From Paralvinella palmiformis (lineage: Eukaryota; Annelida; Polychaeta; Terebellida; Alvinellidae): a stretch of DNA of 64,000 nt. Position 1 is the first letter of the stretch; each line of letters opens with the position of its first letter. A program made the translations under genes and the position numbers. A model generated the notes under the pieces. That model was not told the origin of the DNA. It made no database searches and saw only the letters and a program-made list of their open reading frames with translations. The stretch covers positions 62,001-126,000 of the forward strand of contig JAODUP010000103.1 in NCBI GenBank assembly GCA_025642065.1. The letters run 5' to 3'. Shown piece after piece: positions 11,356 through 24,079 of this stretch.

Positions 11356-14300
11356 GCAACTATTCTCACTCAGCTCCGAGTTAAGAATACTCACTCAAAC
11401 GTGGTGAGCTAGTAGCGAGACGTCATGCATAGATGGTTGTTATTCTCCCATTAACCATAGGGAGTTACACTGTTCGGTTAAGGAATGTACTCTATATTGT
11501 AAATACACGATTTTAAGCAAGTTGGTAGGAATCTTTGTTTCCGTGTAATTAATGTGTTTCCGAGGATTTCCATCTTTAGGATGGATATGAGCATGATATG
11601 TGAAGAGAGGAAGAGTTATCTTTATAATACAATAAGATGTTGCGTTGAAGGCAGCTAGTTGATACAAATGAAACATGAAAAAGGTACTAACGTCGGCTAT
11701 TTAAGATTTTAATACCTGAACCGAAGGCAAATGAACCTCTTCTTCTCAGGATTCTTTGTTTTCATATTTGCGTGCTGATCACTTTTGAATGACTAGGAGA
11801 AGATATCCCGAAAGAGTCATTTTTTAGGGTCAATTCTGTACGTATATATCTTGTTGTTTTACCGTCGTATGTTATGAGTGTTTTAGGATCATAACGTAGT
11901 CAGGAAAATAACAAACAAAACATCGAATGTAACACATCACGCGACACGATACGTCATGATAACAAAACATTTGAGTGAAGTGCTAGTCGATCAAGATAAA
12001 TATACTTCAGATGAAATTATTGTGTCATTGGTACATCAAGACGGCAATTGGTTTGGGTCTGAAAACGCAATAATGTTAGTAGTAACTAAACTTCGGATGA
12101 ATTTTTTTCCTTCATATTGTTTACAGTGAATCAACAAAGGATCAATTGCCACCGTACAGCTAATTCCCATTAATAACTTATGATGGCCAGTATATAATAC
12201 AAATTCCCAGTTGGAATGCATGGTTTTCAAATACAGAAACGAGTTCCATACTGAGTATAACATTAACAAATAAAAGGCGTATGATTAAATCTCGTATTGG
12301 AAGATAACTTCTGCCATTCACAATTATTCTACTCTACTGGTTTTTAACCAACAATACCACACCACTCAGACTTATACAGGGTGGCTCATAAGTCGCTTTG
12401 CCATCTAAAACATTTCAGTTTTTAGATGGTACAGCGACTTATACGCCACCCTGTATGTACTTTAACAACGACATTTTTGAGTGTTTGTATAAAGAACGCT
12501 TTATTGACCCTTAGTAACTGCGTTGTTTGTTTAGCTTCAGGATCAGTCATACCTGAGGACGTGTGGCCAATGTTGTATAGATGAGATATGGCATACAGCT
12601 TTATTGCATGCCACTATCAGCAATCCTTGATATCGACGGCTCGGTGTCACATGTCTAAGACGTCATTTGGATGAAAATGTGAGTTTTAAAAGCAAACAAA
12701 ACTAGAGGTGCATAACAAGCACGAGTCAAAGGTCAGCGAAAGAAACCGAATATAAATTGACCATCTTTTTACAGATTGGTGGTAAACATTTGGTAAATAG
12801 TACGTTTATGCAAGAGGGTGAACACAACTTCAAAGGCGATTCACAAAAGTCCACAAAAACTCCTAAGATGAATTATCACGCAATAATTGCTACGATATAT
12901 AAACAGAGTAAAATCATTAATTTAACATGATCGAATCTCATAGCGAGATAAAGCATTTTACTTCAAGTATTAAATAGAACCGAAGTTCTAAGGTTTCTGA
13001 AACATATATTCACCTCCTTTTAAAGCGACAGACAAAATAATAATTCAAATGATATTTATCATATGGCACCAGCGATGTGGCTTTTCCTCATACTGGTCAT
13101 TTAAAACAGGGACCAACCAATTACACGCTTTCTGTTCGAATGTTTCCGGTTTACACTAAAATGTATACATATCTGTATGATATTATATCCGGGTATATTA
13201 CCTTCTTCGCGGCCCCTCCCCTCAACGCAATACATTGTTGCCTAATATTATAATCCATTTATTTATTATTTCAGTTTAAAATAAGGATTTGTAGTGATAT
13301 GAACGTAATTCTCTAATGACAAAAAGGAAACATTAAAATAAGTTTTTTTATCATCCAAGAAGATTTATTAACATTGAGTTAGGCTTAGATTCCATATACG
13401 CGGTATGCGGCATGAGTTAGGCGATATGCGTGATGCTGTATCCGGCATGCGATTTGCGTGATTCCATATGTACGTGCGTTCCCATGCGTTTTCTAGTCTC
13501 TCATGCTAAAAATATGGCAATACAACAGAAATACAGATAACAAAAACAAAACAAGTGTGGGTTTGTCTAGAGGGGGGTCAAGTACTCCCCAAAACAGATT
13601 TTACACAATATAGATTTAAATTCAAAATAATACTTTTATTACTAAAACTATATCCTGTTGTTACAACCATACAATACCTATTCAGCAATATGCCGAAGTT
13701 TTGAACTACAATTTGATGTGGAGAAATTCGAACAATACTTCAGGTTGACTAGATAATCTAAAATCAGGCCAAATTGTTCGGGAAACACCTACCCCTGACG
13801 TCATATTTTGGATTCCCCGTCCGGTTTTTATTTTTTGCCGTACGAATTTCTGGAGTAATGTTCTTATTTTGATGGTGGAGAGCGCATTTAGGTTATTAAT
13901 CGATAATCATCGCGAAAGTTCTCGTTATCAAAGAAGAACATAACTATGCCAATAACGTGCTACAATCCAGATTAAGAATTAGACTACATCTGGTGTAATC
14001 TAGTTTGCAATTTGAGGTATTCACTCCATGACTTGTTCATGACTTGTTCTATGCTATAATGAATATCGTAAAATACGCAGTCTTCTATTATCACTTTGTG
14101 TCTTCTAACCGCACCATTAGTTGGAGAATGGGAATTTTTTACGTGTATGTCTGTTTCTCGGTTATTTCAAAAATATCGAAACTGTTCCTCACCAATAATT
14201 CACCTCGGCATAATTCGGAACGTTCAGTGGATTCAGAACGTCTTTTTGTTTATTTCGGCAACCTAAAATGATGGCTTCGCGAAATGTTGCTAATTCTGCG

Positions 14301-14392
14301 TGTCATCGTGATACTTTTCAGCGTTTATCAACGGCAAAAAGAGGGAAAGTGCACAGTTAAATGTTATTCAATAAGATGAACAATATACTACT
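10997..14392. other. Intergenic, no supported gene
   Basis: Contains TA and CA microsatellites near 11306-11354 and a small mariner-type hairpin at 12377-12453. The short reading frames could not be joined into a recognisable protein. A ~150-bp open stretch just left of this region (10770-10920, minus) has acceptor-like and donor-like signals, but no convincing family match. Confidence 0.4.
12377..12453. mobile_element. 77-bp mariner-type hairpin MITE
   Basis: The ends are CAGGGTGGC and GCCACCCTG, flanked on both sides by TA. The arms continue inward as near-perfect complements (AAGTCGCTTTGCCATCTAAAA against its inverse), leaving a loop of about 8 bases. TA target sites and CAGGGTGGC-type ends are typical of Tc1/mariner-derived miniature elements. 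Confidence 0.75.
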
Positions 14393-14567
14393 ATGATGAT
14401 GATGATGATTGATTGATGTTTTACAGCCACTTGGACTGAGCGGCCTCCAAAGGTAATGATGCGAAGGCATAGATGAAACACCCTTCAGATATGCCCACGC
14501 CGAGATTCGAACACGGGTGATAGTGATATGTGGTCTAGCACGCTACCGCTAGACCACGGAGGCGCCC
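14393..14567 (-). mobile_element. tRNA-derived SINE copy 3
   Basis: Full-length minus-strand copy. It has an ATG/CAT-repeat tail at the left, the body word CGGCCTCCAAAGGTAATGA, and a tRNA-like head ending in GACCACGGAGGCGCCC at the right. Confidence 0.88.
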
Positions 14568-14822
14568 AATATACAACTGTGATCTACACTGTAGATGATG
14601 TATGATGTCTAAAGAAATATATCCTGTTATGAGCATCTCCAGTTTTATGTAGCCACTTTTCACAAATATAATTTGCCCCATCCGTTGTGTATATGAAATG
14701 TCTTCCAAATAAGTAAGATTTAAGCGAGTCCCATCTCTACGTTCACACATCACTGGGTTATGTGTGTCATTGTAAATCTGACGTATGAGTTGCTGATCAA
14801 ACTCCCATTCATGAAGCTTCAA
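14568..14822 (-). pseudogene. Unassigned coding-like fragment next to a SINE
   Basis: A minus-strand frame with an ATG at 14822 encodes a protein-like sequence (KLHEWEFDQQLIRQIYNDTH, later LEDISYTQRMGQIIFVKSG) and then runs into SINE copy 3. A candidate acceptor (ATCAG) lies just upstream. No family is recognised. It may be an exon of an unknown gene or part of a decayed transposon. Confidence 0.25.
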
Positions 14823-15003
14823 CTTGGATTGCTGCTGATGATAATGTTTACTTTGTTGAAGTGTTCTTTATGATCACTTGGCCACCATAAGTAGGATCCC
14901 TTCTTCAGCAGATTATAGAAAGGGACTGTATGATCTCTTCTAAGATGCATCAATCAATTAAATTAAGTCGCGTTCCCATGAACTCCTTCAATACTGTCAC
15001 CGG

Positions 15004-16231
15004 GCTTGGGGCGATTACAGGACCAAAGTAATCGATTATGATTACGCTTACTTGAGAATACTATGATTACGATTTCGATTATATTGTAAAGTAATCATTA
15101 TTACAATCATGAATACAATGTATATCACGCAAATATGAAAGTAATTCTTCATCAATATTTACTCAGTTACATGTATAATACCTATGAGTGTAGGATAAAA
15201 GCTCATTAGGATAAATCCTCTAGGGCAAAAGCTCCTGGCCCCCACCTCTATGTCATATCCTGAAAAAGTTGAAATTTGTTTAAATTTTAGATACAAAAGT
15301 GATATTAATACAAAATTCAATTAAAAAAAATAGATCTGGAGATTGGTCAACTAGCAGCTGCCCTGGTGTAGATCGAGTAGTATACGTGCAGTAGCCTTGA
15401 GTTCAGTACAAACTTTAGTGGCTGATACAGTGGTATTGTCTGCATCATGACCATAGAGTGTTCTACGGACTAGCCTCTGGATCTCAGAGTAGGTAGTGAT
15501 GGCACGTCTCCAAGAACACTCCCATCTGATAGTGGTCTTATTCACTGTCTTCTTCGTATAAATGTAGCCTTCGTGAAGGAGTTTTGTCTCTCCTTTCTGA
15601 TTTTGGACGGCTTCCATGTTGTGTATTGGTAGAACTGATAAATGACTATTAAAATACTGAGAGAATCCTGATGACTTGATTTGTTATCCTACTTGTATAA
15701 ATTATGAACTTTTTGACAATTCTGAAATGCTTTTAATTCAATGATAACAAAAAGCAGCCTTTAATTATTCCAATGTCCAAAATGTTCATAACTTAATTGC
15801 AAAATATAATTTCGCTTCAGAGAGGCTTCTGTTATCAATTGCTCATTGGCTTCTCTTTAAATTGCAATTGCATTACAGTCCAGTAGAATCAAATTCAATG
15901 AACCGTGCTGCCATCAAGATACTAATTGCAGTTTTGAGTATCAGAGGAATCACCAAATAATCTCAAGGATTATCTAATTTTCATAGTTGATTATTCATTA
16001 ATATAACTTTTTAATAGATTATCTAATTTTCAAAATTGCATTTTGTATTAATATCACTTTAAAAAATCTCAAACCTTGCGTAATCATGAAAGTAATCACT
16101 GGTTACGATTACATTTACAACGTAGTTGAATACGATTAAATTGAATCTGGAAATGGCGATTACGATTACGCTTACCTGAGGTCGTGCAGCCGATTACAAT
16201 CGATTACGATTACCAATTACCCCATGCCTGA
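15004..16231. mobile_element. hAT-like non-autonomous element with GATTACGATTAC ends
   Basis: Both ends are built from GTAATCGATTACGATTAC words in opposite orientation. The left end begins near GGGCTTGGGGCGATTAC; the right end, reverse complemented, begins CAGGCATGGGGTAATTGG. Such subterminal GATTAC repeats behind a CAGGxxTGGGG-type end are typical of invertebrate hAT elements. The interior is AT-rich and holds one FLYWCH-like coding relic. No transposase is intact. Confidence 0.6.
15351..15617 (-). pseudogene. FLYWCH zinc-finger fragment (MULE-type)
   Basis: An open frame of 88 residues starts MEAVQNQKGETKLLHEGYIY and has WEC about 15 residues later. This matches the first half of a FLYWCH finger (KGxxKLxxxGYxY...WxC). 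The later GHDADNTTVSATKVCTELKA resembles the segment after the finger in MULE transposases (HNHAP... followed by an alpha-helical stretch). The middle of the finger, with its second Cys and His pairs, is missing or shifted, so this is a relic. Confidence 0.5.
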
Positions 16232-16431
16232 ATGACACGTCAGCTTAGGTTGGGAAAACCTAAGTTAGCCTGTTTTATTTTGCATGCATTATTTAAAGGA
16301 ATTTTTCAAAAGGTTTATTTGTTAAAATATACAATTTTTATTGAGTTCCGAGTCTTGATATCTCTATTACCAGCTTGGTAATAAATAATGCTTATTCATG
16401 ATTCCGTGACAATCATATCCATTTCTCGCAA

Positions 16432-16453
16432 CCCCCCCCCCCCCCGGGGGGGG
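16432..16453. repeat. C14G8 self-complementary tract
   Basis: Fourteen C are followed directly by eight G, bounded by AA and TT. It is a small GC palindrome in AT-rich surroundings. Confidence 0.9.
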
Positions 16454-18184
16454 TTCGTTGGTTTTAGATCACACGGTTACACCAAAATAGTTTTTATCAG
16501 ATTATCTCCTTCAGCAAACAGCATGTCATTTATAATATTACTCGACATCCAAAATAGATCAATAACACAACAAAATCATAAAATAAAAAAAAATAAAAAA
16601 ATTTGTTCTAGATTATAAATGTCATCGATGAGTCATTTATATGAAAGCGTGAATAACAAAGACAATATTGAAAATTAATCATGCTCAAGGGAATAGACTT
16701 AACTACGTCACAGTCTATAGACGATCACTCGACTTGATCCGTTCTACGTACGTGCGTAAATGATGGAACTCTCGTCTCAAGAGTGTTGTAAATATATGCT
16801 TAAGTTATAGGCTAGTTTAAGTTCTGTCTGTATTTGTGAGTGTTTAAAAATGAAGTTAAAAAGTGTTAAATCCCCAAACGTAGCACGTCTTTCATTTTCA
16901 GTACATTCGTGGCCATATCGGTACAAACGTTAAACCGATAATACACGAAAGGAACATGTCAAATAGTATCACGTCAGTGAGTGATTTATAATGATGACAC
17001 CTGAAATACGTGTCAGAAGAGACGCTCCCTGGGTAACCGTAACGTAAACACAAGTAAATCGATTCGGTTTGAACCATAACATGTTCGTTTGAGGCGTCAT
17101 ACTCCAAACCCTGCGCTGTGGGGAAAACCCCAAATATTACCATGTACCTAGAAAACTGGACGAGATTCGAGTGCGATCGAGGTATAAAATATTTATGCGG
17201 CGTTTACGCTTATTTATCAAATTACGACACCTCGAAAATGTCATTACAACATTTACCTACATCTTTGCTTAAAGGTTTGTGTTAATCGCGTTCCATTACA
17301 CGACTGATAGATCCCAACAGTTTATGCTTTAAGACAGCCTTAGTTCATTACGGCAATCAGTAAAAAACACTCTATTACAGAGTAATTAAATTACAAGATT
17401 AATTGTATACCTGATGTTACTCTAACACAAAGTATGTAATGCGTGTGGGGTGGGGTGTGCGGGATAGATAGCATATGCACATTCACCAACACATGCCAGA
17501 GTCAAACCAAATAAATTAACTGCTATTTAAGATCAAGTTATGAGTATGTGCAGCTATGTTTAATAAATGAAAGACTAATGCCTAAATAAATATATACAAT
17601 ATCCACGAGATGGAACCATATAACACACAGCACATACATTTTAAGATATAATACATAAATGTGAAGGATACCTACTGTGGTAGTAGGTGTTGAATTGTAA
17701 CACCACACCACCTGTCCGGGAAGAGAACGACGCGCATGACTGGCTGAGAGCTGGATCGTCATACCAAATAGTAACACGGAGCATTTCGTCCAGAGATTAA
17801 GCCGAGAAAATATCCTCCCCACTGATAGGACGCTGGAGAAATCCCGTATTGAAATCCACCCCGCATTGGCGCCAAACCGACCCGACCAGCTCAAAGCCAA
17901 GACACGCACATCCCAGGTGAAACTGGAATCCATCTCCAAAAACACACCCAGCAAACACAGTAAGTCACAAATAACTTAGTTAAATTACCAACGAATGCAT
18001 TTCCATTGGCGGTTATCCAGAAAGTGTTCATACATCGACAAATCCTAAAACACAGACCGTTTAGGATTTCCTATAGAAACAACTATTTCACAAGGACTGC
18101 CATACACCAGATAGGGCGCGTATAATACGATCCAGATAATATTTCATGACAACCGACGTTTATTAGACGAGGTTGATGCATTAA
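16454..18184. other. Region downstream of the dehydrogenase gene, no gene seen
   Basis: Includes the probable 3' UTR of the minus-strand dehydrogenase. A 138-codon minus-strand frame at 17538-17954 lacks family similarity and splice context and is not accepted as a gene. Confidence 0.45.
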
Positions 18185-18322
18185 TTAATTATAGATCACA
18201 TTAACAGGTAACCCGGTACGATATGACTCTTCGCAGGCTGCTGCTAAGATAGACACTTTGATGGTCTCGTCTCTTTTTACTATAATTGGCTCTGTACCTG
18301 TGTATACGAAATATATTAATTA

Positions 18323-18358
<36 letters not shown>

Positions 18359-19219
18359 TCTATATTCTGATTCACGGTTCTTCTTTCAATAACGTGTTAT
18401 ATTTCTGTTATTTTGGATGTATTATATAAATACCTTGTAATACACTAAAAAAGTGATCAATGGCTCCAATATAGCTCTCAGCATATCTTTGAGGAAAGGA
18501 ATGCTTATAAACACTGCTGTAAATGCCTTGTTTTGTGTAGCCAACGATACCATGAGGAACCTGGTTCTCTGACATGATCATACCTTCTGCTCCATTCACC
18601 TCAAAAACAAATTTAATAATAATAATAATAATAATTATTATTATTATAAGTTAATCCCAGGTATTACTGATGCCCTACAGCAGAAATAACCATTTTGTCC
18701 CTCTTCATATACATATAAGTGCAATATTATCCAAACCCGAAATAAATTAACTCTGTTATATCAATCTTATATTAAGCAATCAAATTCAAGTGTTTACTTC
18801 ACATGAGAAAAACAAAGGACCACATCAAAAACACGACACACACGCACGCACGCACGCACACACATACGATAGTGGCATGTGACTTACCTCTACTCGCTGG
18901 TCATAACCATAAGTGGCATGCCTACTGAGGTCAGTCAGTGCCAGAATGCCACTCGGAAAAGTCATCACTATGGCAACAGTGTCAACATCATTAAGACCAG
19001 CGATGCCTTCGTCGTGTACAGTGGCTCGGACAAACACTGAGTTTGGATACTCACCAAGTATCCAACATACCGTGTCTAAGTCATGTACGGCACAGTCACG
19101 GAACATACCACCTGTAATAATAATAATAATAATAATACCAACAACAACAATAATAATATATAATAATGTGTTATAATCCTGGTCCCAGTCATATACAGCA
19201 AAGTCATAGGAAAAGTACC

Positions 19220-19256
<37 letters not shown>

Positions 19257-22120
19257 TATGATAACAAATTGTGCATTCACATATAGAAGAAGAAACAAAT
19301 CTAGAGGTGATGGCAATATTATTAGTAGAAGTAGCTGTAGCAGCAGTAGCAGCTAGTTGTTGCCCTAGTAGTAGCAGCAATAGTTTGTATTATAATTTTC
19401 ATTAGGTATGCATGCGTCTGTTCTAGTCAAATAAATTCCAACTTATATACCTGATGTGTACTCAGTTTAACAGGTTGAATCGCAATTGTAAAACTCAAAA
19501 TAAAATGTTTATAGAAGTATTATATTGGCTATATCATATCTACCTGAGGTACTTAAGAACTGAATTTCGGGCAGTGGATGATCCCTACTACATGTTTTGA
19601 TCACGTGTACTTTGCCTATCTCTCCAGAACGGACACGTTCTCGGATGCCTTGAACACTTGGATCAAATCGTCTGTAAAACAAGTCACAATGGCTCGATTT
19701 ATAAACATTGATTGACAAATTTGGAAACTAAAATTTGTCATCATCACGCTATCACACATTAATGTTAAAAACCGTTTCAGATTGAGCCACATCATGGTCC
19801 TTACGTTACTAAGACTAAATAGGACTCATAAACATAGATTGCTGCAGGTATAAGTTTTCAGGTGTTTTATTAACGTAGAAGACGTTATGCAACAAATATC
19901 CGGCACAATCTGGCCTTCTTTGATGTGTCTGCAGTAAGTTCATATTATTGGTGTGATGTAGGTACTTATAGTAAAATCGTTTACACAAATATTATGATAA
20001 ATATCGTCTACAGACCAAACGTATTTATTGCGATTGTGTATGTCCAGGATCCAAAACAAATGCCAATTTCAGTTAATAGATTATTTTTACCTAATCTTTG
20101 CTATCCTATTATCTATCCGAACTACATACCATATCACGACAACTTTGATTAATGATTAAATAAGATGAATTTGCTACAAATGCTAATATGATGTATATTT
20201 TACCTGTTAAATGAACACAAAAGTGGTCTTCGAGCCTTTTCTGCTGCCTGATAACACGCCTCTGTCCCTTGTATAGTTTCACTTACCGGCTTTTCACAGA
20301 ATACACCTTGGCCTGAATTAGACAAATTTACGAATAATTGAGATTATTCGCAAGCGATAACACAAACTTTTAAATTTAATAATTATAGACTAGTTACTTT
20401 CTATCTGACAATATACACATTATTCTAAGTGAGAATCATATGATTATTTCCTCGAGACGTGTTCATCAATTTAACTAAACACAAACTATTATTTTGCTCA
20501 TTTAGAAACACCATTCAAATAATTGGCTGAGAACACTGAGCAAGGTCGTCTTTGATAGGAAAATTAAATAAATTCTAGTGAGTACTGGGGTAGGTGGAGC
20601 TGTCCTTCATGTTCTTTTTTATAGGCCCTGCCCGATTACACAGTAGAATATTAGTTATATTATATTATCATTATATCAATTATTGTCAAAGCAGCAACAT
20701 GTTCTGAAGGCATTTATCTATAATTACACCAATAACGAAGCTAAATGTTTAGATATCTGTTTTATATTTAACCTAGAACGACGAAGAAATAAACGAAGAA
20801 ATAAACGATCCACTCACTCACTCACTCACTCACGCACTCACTCATTCAATCACTCACACAATCACTTAGTCACATAATCACTCACTCACTCACTCATTTA
20901 GTGTACTTAGTATTTTGCTCGTAATTTGAGATATTCTTTTTATAACTCATACCATGGTTCAAGGCTGACTGTACTATTTCTTCATGGGTGAATGTGGGAG
21001 ATGAGACGATGACAGCAGATACACTGCAACAGAAAAATTACACGAGACAGTGATTATGATGCATCTCGTATCAACTTCTTATCTGCTTCTTCAAAGAGTG
21101 CTGCTTTTCATCCATCAAGGTTCAACCAGATAGTATTCTAAATGATGCAAAGGTAACTCGAACTTCTATCAGCAGAAGCACATCTTCCGGATCCCTCCAG
21201 TCTACAGCAAACCCTTGTGTTCTCCGTAAATCATTTTAAATGGCACCTGAAATTTCTCTACACTCTTGAAGCCAACAGCTTCTGTCATCTTAGAAGCCAC
21301 GAAGATTGTATTTCGGATGAAATGTTTTATTTATTTGAATGATTATTTCCGGAAAATGGATAACGTAGAAACAAGATGGGTTGCCTCTTTTTCAATTCAA
21401 TTCAAATTGTTTATTTCAACATTCACATTACACCATTTTACTGAAAGCAAAGGCGTATAGATTGTTGAAAAGGAGGATGCTTGAAGCATTGCTTATATAA
21501 TGCCCCCCCCCCCCTCCCCCTATCAAAGAATTGTTCGTGAGATCTCAATATCTGGCTGAAAAAATAAATACGTATAGATATATTTCATTCGCCTAAGCTT
21601 AAAGGAGCAATAGCGTTGTAAATAAAACTAGCAGATGATGAAAACGTCTTCTGTGATATGACAGCAACGTGTATTCACCGTCTTTTCGCCCTTCAGAAAT
21701 CTGAAGAAAGTCTACGACTATATGTTTATTAAAATCTTAATTTTCTGAGCTGCCACCACGGCTAATAAATCAGTCATGCATACAGTGAGTTGGGTTTGAT
21801 TCGGTTGACTGCCGAACGTAAATAACCGGGAATATTAGTACATTTACAATATGATTCGGTTTAGCGATGTTTCTACAGTAACAACATCCTAACGCTTACC
21901 ATGGATCGTCATAAGCCGTGGCTGCACTATTCGGTGACAAACTTTTCACATCAGTTAGATGATACCTTGAGAGAAGAGCGTCCACTTTAGTTGTGTCTTC
22001 GTCAACGATGTACTTAAGCCGACATCTTGGATTGTTGATGACGTTCTTAAAATGGACGAAGCCTGCACGTCCAAGGCCGAAAAGAGCCAATCCAATGGGT
22101 TCATCGTCTCTGGAACCCAT
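18185..22120 (-). CDS. Gfo/Idh/MocA-family NAD(P)-dependent dehydrogenase, myo-inositol 2-dehydrogenase-like, 7 exons
   Basis: The family oxidises polyols and sugars with NAD(P); close relatives convert myo-inositol to scyllo-inosose. The exons, in order, are 21900-22120, 20953-21023, 20204-20312, 19544-19671, 18888-19111, 18434-18599 and 18185-18297. All have AG/GT borders, and the phases sum to exactly 1032 nt (343 residues plus stop), normal for the family. The N-terminal Rossmann fold has GLGRAG at 15-20. The EKP signature Lys lies at 104-106 (FCEKPVSE). The catalytic block GGMFRDCAVHDLD spans 177-189, with Asp182 and His186. The C-terminal half includes FPQRYAESYIGAIDHF, and the last exon AACEESYRTGLPV matches the closing helix of the family. 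No signal peptide is seen, so it is probably cytosolic. The precise substrate is not shown by sequence. (AAT)n tracts sit in two introns. Confidence 0.92.
19171..19221 (-). pseudogene. Decayed duplicate of the start of dehydrogenase exon 5
   Basis: In the intron just 5' of exon 5, the minus-strand sequence GGTACTTTTCCTATGACTTT and what follows resembles the exon-5 start GGTATGTTCCGTGACTGTGCC. The resemblance runs over about 45 bases. Both copies are preceded by an (ATT)n tract. The acceptor AG is lost in the duplicate (CCGG replaces CAGG), so it should be silent. Confidence 0.5.
20811..20898. repeat. (CACT)n-rich tetranucleotide tract in a dehydrogenase intron
   Basis: Imperfect ACTC repeats lie within the intron between exons 2 and 3. 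The same word forms the large tracts at 59-63 kb. Confidence 0.85.
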
Positions 22121-23007
22121 TTTGGTTTATGGGACGACGAAATACAGATCTGGAAAGATATCTTCTGCATATATTTGTTTGCAGTTAATATATTCGACGA
22201 CTTATAAAACATACGGAATTCGATGATTAGTCTAAAATGATGGCGGTACAGTTGCCGTTTGGAATGTGCGACATATATGTTTGTGCGGACTACAAAATAA
22301 GCACACCTGTTTGCGTTCGGGGCTGACACCTATTTATTGTTTGATTGGAGAATAGGTGAATTTTGAGCCTAAAATAAATCCTATTCTCTTCACAGCCTGA
22401 TGATTAATAATTAATTTTCTTGGACAAGACATCTAATCATAGATACGTGTTTGCGTTTATCTTCACTGTTTGTGTTTATTTGTTTGGTCGATTGTTTGAT
22501 TGCTACCAGTAAAACATGTTGCGTTGTACCGGGTACTCTACAACATAACATTACTCGTGCCGGATGCGGATGTAGTCTCCAACTTAACACAGCCCCTTGA
22601 GGGCAATAAATAGCATGTAAAAACATTGTCATCGTGTTAGACAGATGCGCATATCAGAAGTTGTTGACGCATAAAACAGGTCAAATGTCAAGAAATGAAT
22701 ATGTGTTTCTTTATCTGTACTGATAACTGAACGGAAACGATGTTTGTGAGGAGAAGGGCCACTTTATCGTGGATGATAATTTATCACATCAGTGTCACAC
22801 CTTAGTACTGATAAGTCGCCGAGAAACAATGTCGACAAATACATCTCAAATGATGATCAAATCGTCTACTTCATCATCCCATTCACCTGATACACCACAG
22901 TACTGCTTTAATGATATAATATCGATCAGTGCTCGCTCTCTCCCTGACCTTGTCCTATCCCCATCTCTCTCACACTCTCTCTCTCTATCTCTCTTTGTGT
23001 GTGTGTA

Positions 23008-23038
<31 letters not shown>

Positions 23039-23307
23039 ACGCGGGCGTGTGTGTGTGATATTGATTAAAGACATGATACTTTCTCTGCAGCACTATCGCT
23101 GTGAATAGACATGACTCATAGCTTTGTTTACATGCAAACTGGATTGACACACAACGTTTTTATCACTCTAACATATACATACATATAGAGAGATAGGTAG
23201 ATAGATGGATAGATAGATAGATAGTTAGATAGCTGGATAGATAGATATACTACTCTTCGGATAAACAACAACAACAACACACACACATACACACACACAC
23301 ACGCACA

Positions 23308-23359
<52 letters not shown>

Positions 23360-23470
23360 TTACAAATTTAAGGATAGCTATTACAATCACGATGAAATAA
23401 AAGGGTGAAATTAAGATGTGATATTTGCATGTCTAAGCCATTCTTGTGCCATATAACTGATACAAATAAT

Positions 23471-23541
23471 ACAGAAATCTGTGATATAGAAATCTGTGAT
23501 ACAGAAATCTGTGATACGGAAATCTGTGATACAGAAATCAT
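23471..23541. repeat. 15-bp tandem repeat, about 5 copies
   Basis: The unit GATACAGAAATCTGT recurs with single-base changes. It is an inconspicuous minisatellite. Confidence 0.85.
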
Positions 23542-23726
23542 ATGCCAATCTTCCATTATGGATACAGTGACAAAGACAGCTATTCGCCTTCTATCCTTCG
23601 TCCCTCATTTAAACGTCACGTAACGACGTGGATGCGATGTTTAAACAGCACACTGCCCCATGGGTCACTTCGCAAACTGTCCCCGAATCTGGTCAGCCAA
23701 TAACACGAAGACATCGTTGACTGGAT

Positions 23727-23884
23727 ACAACCTGAACATACCTGTACGACCGAGCCTATCTGGACGATGGAGAGAGGGTGACTGACTGCTCCGGCAACCA
23801 TTAAAACAACCTGAACATACCTGTACGACCGAGCCTATCTGGACGATGGAGAGAGGGTGACTGACTGCTCCGGCAACCATTAAT
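23727..23884. repeat. 79-bp direct tandem duplication
   Basis: A segment beginning ACAACCTGAACATACC and ending with GGCAACCATTAA is repeated immediately, with a 79-bp period and almost no differences. Confidence 0.85.
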
Positions 23885-24014
23885 ATGGCTTTTGTTTACA
23901 CCGTACGGTGTAAGGCTAGTGGCACTGCTTAGTCTGAATATTGATGTGAGTAAAACGGAGTACTGGAGAGTACTCTTGTGGGATATACGAGCTGTCTGCT
24001 AACGGAAACGACGT

Positions 24015-24079
<65 letters not shown>

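Noticed and set aside
11440..11676. 78-codon minus-strand frame
   Set aside because: No recognised domain, no splice context and composition typical of AT-rich non-coding DNA.
17538..17954. 138-codon minus-strand frame downstream of the dehydrogenase
   Set aside because: No family similarity, low-complexity hydrophobic C-terminal part, and position in the probable 3' UTR of the dehydrogenase. Treated as a chance frame.
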